A stretch of DNA of 64,000 bases from NCBI RefSeq assembly GCF_032050975.1, contig NZ_CP116967.1, forward strand, positions 4,337,001 to 4,401,000. Reading direction: 5' to 3'. Both the position numbers and the translations under genes were made by a program. Below the pieces are notes generated by a model. It was given only the letters and a program-made list of their open reading frames with translations, ran no database searches and had not been told where the DNA came from. The DNA is from Candidatus Nitrospira allomarina. GTDB taxonomy: Bacteria > Nitrospirota > Nitrospiria > Nitrospirales > UBA8639. Positions 37,876 through 45,620 of the stretch are shown one piece after another; positions within the stretch are counted from its first letter, which is position 1, and each line of letters begins with the position of its first letter.

Positions 37876-38269
37876 GGTCACTCACCTAGGAATCCACCTC
37901 CGTCATCCACGGCATTGATTATCCCTATTCCCCCCTTTTTCTTCTTTTGCATTTGTCCTTCTTCAATTTATCGCAATCCGTCGGCTTTATTGCGCACCAT
38001 GGGGGGTTGCGCCTGAAGAGTTTCCTTTTTTATGTCGTGCTCACAGATTAGGCACTCCCATCCCTCTGATCCGGGAATGGGGGGTTATCAGCCATCTTTC
38101 GGATTCATTTTATTGAAAGTGAGCAATTTTGACCAGAATTCTGCATGTCTTCTTGCCAAAATAGTTGCCCTTCAATGCCCAAAAACCACTACCCGATCTC
38201 ACGGAACCCCGAGCGTTCCTTATCGGAAGGGTACACACTATGGCCGCATATTTTCAAAAAGGAATAGGG
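37876..38269. other. Intergenic region before a sensor kinase
   Basis: With the repeat, about 520 non-coding bases follow the debranching-enzyme gene. The kinase promoter must lie here but was not placed. Short frames on both strands are not gene-like. Confidence 0.5.
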
Positions 38270-39484
38270 ATGCAGTTCAAAGATAACAAAGGCATATTGG
38301 ACGGTCATGTGCATCTCTTTCTCTCGGCCTCTTCACACATAAGTCCTACCAAGATCATCCATCAGGTGGACCCCAAACAGCTCAAGCGGCAATGTGATGA
38401 ATGCTTCATTCTGATCGGGAATGCCGGGGGGAATATTCTTTTTATCAATTCACGAATAGAGGAATGGTTCGGTTATACCCGCAAGGAGTTAATCGGGAAA
38501 CCCCTTGCATGTCTTATTCCAGGACAATTTCGAGTCCAACAGACCGACGAGCGTGTAGACTTCGTATTGACACCACACTGCGAGTCCATGGAACACGAAC
38601 CTGAGTTTCAGGGACGTGGGAAAAACGGGAGGACCATTCCCCTCCAAATCAGCCTCGAATCGATGGGGAAGGAAAACAATGAAGCGACTTTGGTGACGAT
38701 GACGATTATCACCGAACGCAAACGGGTCAATTCTCAAAAACGGTTGCGGGAGATGGCCGCCGACCTCAATTTAACCGAACAACGCGAACGACAACGCATT
38801 GCAATGGAACTCCATGATTATCTCAGCCAACTGTTAGTGGTGTGCCGCTTGAAGCTGACCCAGACCATGCAAGTCCTCAAACCTGAAACTCAGGAGCTCA
38901 ATCTTATCAAAGAAACTGACGATATCCTCGATCAAGCCCTCACCTATTCCAGAACGCTCGTTGCGGAGTTAAGCCCCTCGGTGTTATTTGAATTTGGATT
39001 GCTGGCGGCTTTGAAATGGTTAGCCGGTCAAATGATCCACCATGGACTGAATGTGACAATGACTTGTGCGGGCATTCAGGACCTGAATGTGCCTGAAGAT
39101 AAGGCGATTTTATTGTATCAATCCACCCGTGAACTGTTTTTCAATGTCATGAAACATGCCGGTACCAACCGCGCCACTCTCACACTTGGCAAGGAGGAAG
39201 GAGTGTTACGCATTACCGTGGGGGATGAAGGGAAGGGGTTTCATTCAACCAAAGGAACAGCTACCCCTTTCACGGAACAATCGATGAAATTCGGACTATA
39301 CTCCATACGCGAACGCATGATCAGTCTTGGGGGATCATTCGCAATTGAGTCACAGCCTACACACGGAACCCTGGCTACCCTCCTATTACCCTTATCACTG
39401 AAGGGAGAAATCCATTCAGGACTACACCAGGACCCACCTGGCAGCTCACCAAGCACCTCCTCCTCCCTCAGAGCTACTCTCTGA
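38270..39484 (+). CDS. PAS sensor histidine kinase, HisKA_3 (NarX) type
   Basis: A 404-residue soluble kinase: one PAS domain (about 40-150; ILIGNAGGNILFINSRIEEW, EWFGYTRKELIGKPL), a HisKA_3 dimerisation helix with MELHDYLSQLL (His182) and an HATPase domain (VGDEGKGFH, KFGLYSIRERM). No receiver is attached, so a separate NarL-type regulator is needed. Its PAS and kinase parts are near copies of those in the larger kinase at 45621-48827, also at DNA level, so it is a truncated paralogue. The start at 38270 has AAGGA six bases upstream; an ATG at 38240 is also possible. Confidence 0.9.
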   Translation: MQFKDNKGILDGHVHLFLSASSHISPTKIIHQVDPKQLKRQCDECFILIGNAGGNILFINSRIEEWFGYTRKELIGKPLACLIPGQFRVQQTDERVDFVLTPHCESMEHEPEFQGRGKNGRTIPLQISLESMGKENNEATLVTMTIITERKRVNSQKRLREMAADLNLTEQRERQRIAMELHDYLSQLLVVCRLKLTQTMQVLKPETQELNLIKETDDILDQALTYSRTLVAELSPSVLFEFGLLAALKWLAGQMIHHGLNVTMTCAGIQDLNVPEDKAILLYQSTRELFFNVMKHAGTNRATLTLGKEEGVLRITVGDEGKGFHSTKGTATPFTEQSMKFGLYSIRERMISLGGSFAIESQPTHGTLATLLLPLSLKGEIHSGLHQDPPGSSPSTSSSLRATL

Positions 39485-39619
39485 TCAATCACACCTCTGA
39501 ATCAATGGTCCGAAAAAATATCCCTATGTAAAATGAGGTAAAAAAATTTAATTTAGGTCTTTTGATGACCGTTGCCGCGAGTGTGTCCACTGGAAGTTCT
39601 CGTGGCAAGAGCTAATGAA

Positions 39620-39777
39620 TAATACAATTTGATCTGCACAATCTTGGGATGAGTAGCCTAGGATGAAGTCGGTTGTGATGACGGAGTAGATCGGCTTTGT
39701 CCGATCCCGTTTAGCTTTGTCTAATCGGAATAGGAGTCATCAGACCTTTACTTAATAAAAGATAGGGGAAAATTTGA
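39620..39777 (+). repeat. Duplicated kinase upstream region
   Basis: Non-coding DNA similar to about 45470-45620, the region just upstream of the large kinase gene. Shared pieces include CAATTTG-x-TCT-x-CACAAT, GATGAGTA, TGTGATG and GGCTTTGTCC followed by TAATCGGA. It leads into the kinase N-terminal remnant, so a promoter plus 5' gene end was duplicated. Confidence 0.6.
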
Positions 39778-39894
39778 GCACTGATTTCCGTGATACGGGA
39801 TTGGAGACCTGTTGGGAGGAAATATGGCGCTACATGGGAGCCTGTCCGCCTTTTTTTTTTGGCCAGCCCCCGAGCCGGTCTTCGCCCCGCTAAG
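39778..39894 (+). pseudogene. N-terminal remnant of the large PAS kinase gene
   Basis: Aligned with 45621-45740, the DNA reads as GATACGGGATTGGAGACC, then the counterpart of LWEEIRRFMGVCPSFF, broken by a run of nine or more T that shifts the frame, then CCAGCCCCCGAGCCGG (counterpart of SPEP). No ORF survives for the kinase. It is directly joined to the debranching-enzyme remnant that follows. Confidence 0.75.
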
Positions 39895-40018
39895 ATGTAT
39901 CGTCCAAGCCTGGACCATCGCCCAAGTTCTCCGCGCCTGGCATATCATTAACCTTCCGCCAACAGGGAAACACAAGAAAGACACACTCCCAAATAATAAG
40001 ACTAACTTGGCATCCTGA
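39886..40018 (+). pseudogene. C-terminal remnant of the debranching-enzyme gene (copy 2)
   Basis: Translates as CIVQAWTIAQVLRAWHII followed by a Lys-rich tail to a stop at 40016-40018. The intact enzyme at the matching place reads CIAQAWTVAEILRAWHLI. It is fused in frame-shifted context to the kinase remnant upstream and is followed, 15 bases after its stop, by a dispersed repeat, just as in the intact gene. Confidence 0.78.
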
Positions 40019-40032
40019 TAGTCCCCTTTAAA

Positions 40033-40110
40033 ATTGTCATTCTGAGCCATGGCGAAGAATCTGGCCCCGGCCTGTAGATACCAAAACTCAGCGAGACCCT
40101 TTCCTTTCCG
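40033..40110 (+). repeat. Dispersed inverted-end repeat, copy 4 (left part)
   Basis: ATTGTCATTCTGAGCCATGG then CGAAGAATCTGGCCCC and CTCAGCGAGACCCTTTCC. The right end with GGATGACA is missing. Confidence 0.65.
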
Positions 40111-40951
40111 CAGATGCCCCTTTCAACCATTGTTTTCTCTCCCACATCCATCCTCAAATGCTCCTCAATTTAATCGGGGCTTAACGAATTTGAAGAAAAT
40201 AGATGTTTTATCTATAGTGCTGTACACAACCGGCGGGAGGCACCGTCATGGTGAGGGTGCCATAACGCTGGATCGTGATGGACCAGATGCAGGACGGACG
40301 GCCCGCCGCCAACGCACTCATGGCCGATTCACCACACACCGGCAATGGTTTTGTCCAGCCGTCTCTCCTTAGCCACAAGGTAGCCTTATTCTTCAAGACC
40401 ATGCAGACGGAGGCCTTGGCGGCCGCGAGCCCGACGTTCCAGCTCTCCTCCTTTCTCATCAGTCGACCTCATAAGGTTGGCGTCCCCATAGCCAACACTC
40501 CGAGTCCGGATACCGGCCAAAGTGGTGTGTCATCCGTTACGATAATGAAAATCTTATGCACTGGTGCGGACGTGTGGGTTGAGAAGAGCGCTTCCATTTC
40601 CTACCCATTAATACTTTTTCCGGGTTGCATCGTTTGGCAAACTTGCGGCTGACATATTCGCGGTCGAGGAATTGATTGATAGAGAGATTATCAAAATTTA
40701 GTCAGTTCATTCCGGGATTTGCACGGCCCTCATCTTATAAGGCAGTTGATTTGGACCAATCTGAACAACACGCGGGTCTGCCTCCGGCTCATCGGAATAT
40801 TCCGTAAAATCTGATGAGCCAAGTATTGCAAAGACATTGAGTATTTCACACAGCTCTCCAAGGGCGAAACTGAAAGAAAGGGCCGACTTGTACTGCAACT
40901 GAATCAATGAGCGCGTAATACATCGATAACACCTCAGCTATAGGTTCTAAC
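40111..40951. other. Long region without a convincing gene
   Basis: About 840 bases of apparently decayed DNA. A minus-strand frame at 40208-40459 and a plus-strand frame at 40275-40652 overlap each other; neither has a ribosome site or a recognisable domain. A short start-less frame ending at the TGA near 40580 reads RYDNENLMHWCGRVG, perhaps a gene relic. I see no function here beyond the probable promoter of the next gene. Confidence 0.5.
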
Positions 40952-43483
40952 GTGGTGCAGCAGACTGAATCAGCGGGGTTAACCCTACGCAACTTTTTCT
41001 TGGCACTCGTCAAGACCAAGGAAGACAGTCCGCAGCTCCATGAATCTGAATCTTACACAAATTGGTGCATCCGGTTTGCCTGGGAACGTCTCACCGTTCT
41101 CTATCTTTTGGGATTAGTCGCCAACCCTGCGTTTATTGTAGCCGACGTCCTCCTTCATCGAGAGCATCTCGATGCAATCCTCGACATACGCATGATTTTA
41201 GAGTTGGGGCTCTTCGGCTGTTTTTTACTCGTGAGATACCAACCTGCTGCCGTCTCACCAAACGTGCTTTTAGTCCTTTGGGTATTGATTGGCAATCTGT
41301 GCATCGTCCAGATGACCGTCGTGCTTGGGGGATTCACGGCCCAGTATTACAACGGGCTCAATCTCGTGTTCCTGGCTGCAGCGGTCATTGTGCCGGTGTC
41401 CTGGCCAAGTCATCTGATCGCCCAAGCGGGCACGCTTGTGTCGTATTATGGGCTGAATCTTCTCAATCCTTCTGTGACGGCTGATATCGATGCAGCCATT
41501 GAGAACTCGTTTTTCCTCGTATGGACCTGCGTCGCCTTACTTTTCTCGGTTTCCCTCTACGAACGACTGCAGCGGGCCGAATTTCAAGCACGGCTCTTTG
41601 AGCGCAGGGCAAGGGTTGAATTGGAGACGTCCAACCAAAAACTTCTCGAACTGGATCGGTTGAAAAGTGAGTTTTTCGCCAATATCAGCCATGAAATTCG
41701 CACCCCGCTCACTCTGGCCGTGGGTGCATTTAAGACTCTTTTGAAATCTTCACTCGGCGCAGAAGCCAAAGATGTGGTCCAGACCGGCTTACGGAATGCC
41801 TCCAGGCTTCTGTTCCTCATCAATGAGTTGCTGGACCTGGCTAAATTCGACAGCGGTCGCACCACTCCGAACAAACGGTGTATGGATTTCGCTGCGCTCG
41901 TGAGCAGTGTGGTTATGAACTTCGATTCCAGCCCGACTCGTCGCATCCATGTGAAAGGCCTGATGCAACCGGTGGCCTTGGAGGCCGATCCACTCCAAAT
42001 GAAAAAGGTTCTGTATAACCTGCTCTCCAACGCCTTCAAGTTCAGCGATCCCCATGAGGGCCAGGTGTGGATTCGTCTCTCCTCCAAGGAACATTCCATC
42101 GAACTGGAGGTTGAAGACAACGGCATCGGCATTCCACCCGATCAATTGGGGCGAATCTTCGACCGATTCACTCAAGTGGAAAGCAGTGCCACGAGGCGGT
42201 ATGAAGGCAGCGGGATCGGATTGGCCTTGGTGAAGGAAATCGTTATGCTGCATGGGGGAACAATTGCGGTGGAAAGCAACCCCGACCGTGGTTCCGTATT
42301 TACGATCACGTTGCCTCGCGGGAACGTGCCCGCTGATCAGGTGCTTGCCATTCAAGACGACGAGGAGAACCGGGACGTTCTTCCCAGACCAGCCGAAGAC
42401 GAACACAAAGACGATGAGTCTTTCCTTTCCCCCGCTGAAAAAATGGACGCCCCATTGGTGTTGGTGGTCGATGACAATGCCGATATGCGCGGGTACGTCA
42501 AAAAAATATTGCACAGACAATATCAGATCGTGGTAGCCAGGGACGGGGCGGAAGCCCTGGAGATGGCTCAACACGTGCGCCCGGCATTGATCCTGACAGA
42601 TGTCATGATGCCGAAAATGAGCGGGCAGGACCTTTTGAAAGCCGTTCGAAGCGATAAGACTCTTCGATCGACCCCCGTGATTTTCTTAACAGCCCGCGCC
42701 GGGACCGAAGCACGCATTGAAAGTCTGGAAGCCGGAGCCGACGATTATTTGTCCAAACCCTTCGACGAACCGGAACTCCTGGCTCGCGTCGGCAACCTGA
42801 TTCGAGCACGTGCACAAGAACGGGAACTCGTTCAGTTACAGAAAGAAAAATTAGCCAGGTTCTTACCCCAAAATCTGGCCGACATGATCATGTCGGGCGA
42901 CCACGAGGATTTCCTGAAAGGGCATCGCAGCAAAATCACCGTAATCTTTATCGATCTTCGAGGATTCACACCCTTTACTGAAACGGTGGCTCCCGAAGAG
43001 GTGATGGCCGTCCTCCGTGAGTACCAGGCCGCGATGGGTTACCTGATCTCCGAATATGGCGGAACACTTGAGCGATTTGCCGGCGACGGCATCATGGTCT
43101 ATTTCAACGACCCGCAGCCCTGTCCCAATCACGCCGAACAAGCGGTGCGCATGGCAATTGCCATGCGCCAAGAAGTCCTTTCGTTAGAAGAGCAATGGAA
43201 GAAACGCGGCATTCCCCTCGGAGTAGGCATCGGTATTGCGACCGGATATGCAACGATCGGTGCGATCGGATTTGAAGGACGAACGGACTATGCCGCGATC
43301 GGCCCCGTCACCAATCTGGCATCCAGACTCTGCAACGAGGCCCAGCACGGCCAAATCCTGGTCCCGGAACAGATCGCCTTTCTTCTTGGAAAACTGATCT
43401 CGACCGAACCTGTCGGGGAACTCGCATTGAAAGGCATTCAAAGGCCTCTTTCCGTCTATCAAGTGATCGGATTAAAAGCCTAG
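40952..43483 (+). CDS. Membrane hybrid histidine kinase fused to adenylate/guanylate cyclase
   Basis: An 843-residue protein. Residues 45-210 hold about five to six hydrophobic membrane segments (VLYLLGLVANPAFIVADVLL, LGLFGCFLLVRY, VLLVLWVLIGNLCIVQM). Then a HisKA/HATPase core (SHEIRTPL, His246; DNGIGIPPDQ; GSGIGLALV), a receiver (LTDVMMPK, Asp550), and a class III nucleotide cyclase domain (about 645-840) with both metal aspartates, Asp668 in VIFIDLRGFT and Asp712 in FAGDGIMVYF, 44 residues apart as usual, plus GPVTNLASRL. It probably converts a phosphorelay signal into cAMP. The GTG at 40952 is the first start; no clear ribosome site is seen. Confidence 0.92.
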   Translation: MVQQTESAGLTLRNFFLALVKTKEDSPQLHESESYTNWCIRFAWERLTVLYLLGLVANPAFIVADVLLHREHLDAILDIRMILELGLFGCFLLVRYQPAAVSPNVLLVLWVLIGNLCIVQMTVVLGGFTAQYYNGLNLVFLAAAVIVPVSWPSHLIAQAGTLVSYYGLNLLNPSVTADIDAAIENSFFLVWTCVALLFSVSLYERLQRAEFQARLFERRARVELETSNQKLLELDRLKSEFFANISHEIRTPLTLAVGAFKTLLKSSLGAEAKDVVQTGLRNASRLLFLINELLDLAKFDSGRTTPNKRCMDFAALVSSVVMNFDSSPTRRIHVKGLMQPVALEADPLQMKKVLYNLLSNAFKFSDPHEGQVWIRLSSKEHSIELEVEDNGIGIPPDQLGRIFDRFTQVESSATRRYEGSGIGLALVKEIVMLHGGTIAVESNPDRGSVFTITLPRGNVPADQVLAIQDDEENRDVLPRPAEDEHKDDESFLSPAEKMDAPLVLVVDDNADMRGYVKKILHRQYQIVVARDGAEALEMAQHVRPALILTDVMMPKMSGQDLLKAVRSDKTLRSTPVIFLTARAGTEARIESLEAGADDYLSKPFDEPELLARVGNLIRARAQERELVQLQKEKLARFLPQNLADMIMSGDHEDFLKGHRSKITVIFIDLRGFTPFTETVAPEEVMAVLREYQAAMGYLISEYGGTLERFAGDGIMVYFNDPQPCPNHAEQAVRMAIAMRQEVLSLEEQWKKRGIPLGVGIGIATGYATIGAIGFEGRTDYAAIGPVTNLASRLCNEAQHGQILVPEQIAFLLGKLISTEPVGELALKGIQRPLSVYQVIGLKA

Positions 43484-43530
43484 TTGCCATTCTGCGGTCC
43501 CGCCGAAGAATTTGAGGCCAGCCCTAACAC
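43484..43530 (+). repeat. Dispersed inverted-end repeat, copy 5 (fragment)
   Basis: A degenerate left end, TTGCCATTCTGCGGTCC then CGCCGAAGAATTTGAGG, starting directly at the stop of the cyclase gene. Confidence 0.5.
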
Positions 43531-43895
43531 GTCCTCGTCTCCCAGAACGCCTTCTTTTCCTTAATCCCTAAACTTAAAAAAATATCCCCCTCCGTCATCC
43601 CCGATATCAGTTATCAGGGCTCCATCTTTTGGACGGAGCCTGACCTGTAAAGAATTTGGCAGAGGAAGAAAAAACTCCTGTCCGAATATTCCTCAGGCCC
43701 ACCTGTCATTTTTTCTAGTGGTTGGGTATCATGCCCTGGAATTTTTCCATGAGAAAGGCACAAGTAATCATCCATCCCGTCACGAGTTTGATCTCATGGG
43801 CAAAAGTTAAAACTTCATCGCTTAAATTCGCAACGATCGCCTGCACAATGGCCTCACGGCTAACACCAAAGCAGAGAGACAAGGAGTAGAGACAA
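43531..43895. other. Intergenic region with a hairpin
   Basis: No gene. A hairpin CAGGGCTCC / GGAGCCTG spans about 43616-43642, with an AT-rich stretch before it; it lacks a T tract. AAGGAG just before 43896 is the ribosome site of the methyltransferase gene. Confidence 0.5.
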
Positions 43896-44546
43896 ATGGA
43901 TCCACAATTTTGGATAACAGCCTGGAACGAAGGAAGAACAGCCTTCCACGGGGAACACTATCACGAAAAACTGACGGAGTACTTTCCCCGATTCAATCCT
44001 GAAAAGGGGCAGAGAGTACTCGTTCCACTCTGCGGGAAATCAAAAGATCTTCTTTGGCTTCATAGGCTCAATCTCCATGTCCATGGAGTCGAATTGCATG
44101 CCCAGGCCGTGAAGGAATTTTTTTCAGAGAATGGACTCTCCTCCCCTCACATAACCCAAGATCAAGATTTTACCCATTACACCCACGAAAATATCATCAT
44201 CAGCTGCGGGGACTTTTTCAAACTCAATGAACACCACACCTACGACTACATTTACGATCGGGCAGCACTCGTGGCTCTACCACCCCCAATGAGAAAAAGG
44301 TACGCGCAAGTTATCAAGCAATCCCTTAAACAGGGGGGGAAATACCTTCTCATCGTCTATGATTATGACCAATCAAAAATGGAGGGGCCTCCCTTTCATG
44401 TTGGTGGCAAAGAAATTCATGAACTGTACGAAGATCAGTTCACTATTACATTGAAAGAAAGCCAAAAGCCAAAAAATGAAGGAACAAGACTCTCCGCAAT
44501 AGACAGCCTTCACCAGACAGTCTACGTCCTTGAAAAGATCCGGTGA
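43896..44546 (+). CDS. tpm: Thiopurine S-methyltransferase
   Basis: A 216-residue SAM-dependent methyltransferase of the TPMT family: WITAWNEGRTAFHGE at the N-terminus, the SAM motif VLVPLCGKSKDLLWL, HGVELHAQAVKEFF, and YDYIYDRAALVALPPPMRKRY. Bacterial TPMTs methylate selenium, tellurium and thiol compounds as well as thiopurines. AAGGAG precedes the ATG. The gene looks recently inserted relative to the surrounding debris: its stop lies eight bases from a debranching-enzyme remnant. Confidence 0.93.
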   Translation: MDPQFWITAWNEGRTAFHGEHYHEKLTEYFPRFNPEKGQRVLVPLCGKSKDLLWLHRLNLHVHGVELHAQAVKEFFSENGLSSPHITQDQDFTHYTHENIIISCGDFFKLNEHHTYDYIYDRAALVALPPPMRKRYAQVIKQSLKQGGKYLLIVYDYDQSKMEGPPFHVGGKEIHELYEDQFTITLKESQKPKNEGTRLSAIDSLHQTVYVLEKIR

Positions 44547-44553
44547 CACTCCC

Positions 44554-44685
44554 CGCCCAATTGGCACCTTCGAAAAAATCTTCGACGGACAACCATTTTT
44601 CGTCTCGCATAATTGCCTCACCCAACCCTGGCCCCCCGCCCAAACCCTCCACGCCTGGCAGATCATCCAGACAGTCCTCACCTAA
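44554..44685 (+). pseudogene. C-terminal remnant of the debranching-enzyme gene (copy 3)
   Basis: A start-less frame ending at TAA 44683-44685 reads IGTFEKIFDGQPFFVSHNC then LTQPWPPAQTLHAWQII. The intact enzyme reads LGTLGEIFDSQPPFAPRGC then IAQAWTVAEILRAWHLI. The remnant is more diverged than copy 2 and, like the others, is followed by dispersed repeats. Confidence 0.75.
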
Positions 44686-44710
44686 GTTATCCTTCCGATC
44701 CCACCGCGGC

Positions 44711-44791
44711 GTTTTCATTCTGCGCCAGCGGCGAAGAATCTGTGCCCAGCCTGAGGATGCCACAGCTAACCAAGATCCTCCGGCTCCCTCC
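44711..44791 (+). repeat. Dispersed inverted-end repeat, copy 6
   Basis: GTTTTCATTCTGCGCCAGCG, GCGAAGAATCTGTGCCC, then CAAGATCCTCCGGCTCC. First of three tandem copies; the GGATGACA end is lost. Confidence 0.68.
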
Positions 44792-44806
44792 TGTAGTTCA
44801 AACCCG

Positions 44807-44885
44807 CTTGTCATTCTGAGCCAGTGGCAAAGAATCTGTGCCCAGCCTAACGAACTCTCGCCCCACCAAGATTATTTAGTTCCCT
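44807..44885 (+). repeat. Dispersed inverted-end repeat, copy 7
   Basis: CTTGTCATTCTGAGCCAGTG, CAAAGAATCTGTGCCCAGCC, then a decayed right half (CCAAGATTATTTAGTTCCC). Confidence 0.65.
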
Positions 44886-44901
44886 AATACAGTCCCCCAC
44901 C

Positions 44902-45040
44902 TTGTCATTCTTAGGCCATGCCGAAGAATCTGAGCCCAGGACGAAAAGCCCCACGGCTCAGCAAGATCCTTCGGTGGACCTTGCCCTGAGCTTTGCCGAA
45001 TGGGTCAGGATGGCATGGTCGCTTAGGACAAATGCCTTTC
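44902..45040 (+). repeat. Dispersed inverted-end repeat, copy 8 (long form)
   Basis: CTTGTCATTCTTAGGCCATG, CCGAAGAATCTGAGCCCAGG, CTCAGCAAGATCCTTCGGTG, then TTTGCCGAATGGGTCAGGAT and a GGCATGGTCGCTTAGGAC extension shared with copy 3. The GAGCTTTGCCGAATGGGTCA block is also in copy 1 (GGGCTTTGCCGGATGGGTCA). Confidence 0.75.
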
Positions 45041-45620
45041 GTTGATTGCTCACCATTGGCAAAGATTCTGGCGCTTGGCTGGACACTCAATTGAAAATTT
45101 GTCGGGCAAGTGCGTGCCACATTCCCTATACAAAATTGGGCTTGTGGCTCCTCTTATATCTACTGTCTCGTGACTTCCACCCAGGCCACAGCATGTTGGG
45201 CAGGAACCACGGTCACCCTCATTTCACCTTTTTCACTGTAAGTCAAAAGGGAGCTTAATCTTACATTAGGCCACAGCGGATGCCTTAACAAACACATCCC
45301 CCTCTCCCAAAACTTCTTTCGATACATCACTTCCCTGCCTCAAATGTAAAAAATGTCTCAACTCAGTACCTGTACAAAATGGGCTAAAAAAACTCGATAC
45401 CGATCTTTGCTGACCCGGGGAGCGAGTGCATTCCCTGGACTTTTAATGACACCAACCCCTTATCGATTCAATTTGTTCTCCACAATTTTGAAGATGAGTA
45501 CCCTGGCATGGATTCGGATGTGATGGATGTGGCAGCTTGGCTTTGTCCAATCTCCTCCAAGCCTTGTATAATCGGACTAGAAAACGCCCGTTACCATTTC
45601 ACCAAAATTAGGAATTAAAG
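45041..45620. other. Upstream region of the large PAS kinase gene
   Basis: No gene is seen in 580 bases. The last 150 bases (about 45470-45620) are the intact counterpart of the duplicated upstream region at 39620-39777, which suggests that they contain the kinase promoter. Confidence 0.55.

Noticed and set aside
40208-40652. Overlapping frames on both strands in the 40.1-40.9 kb gap
   Set aside because: Neither has a start signal or recognised domain; the region looks like decayed DNA.
44446-44887. Frames on both strands over the triple repeat
   Set aside because: They are made of dispersed-repeat sequence and the debranching-enzyme remnant.
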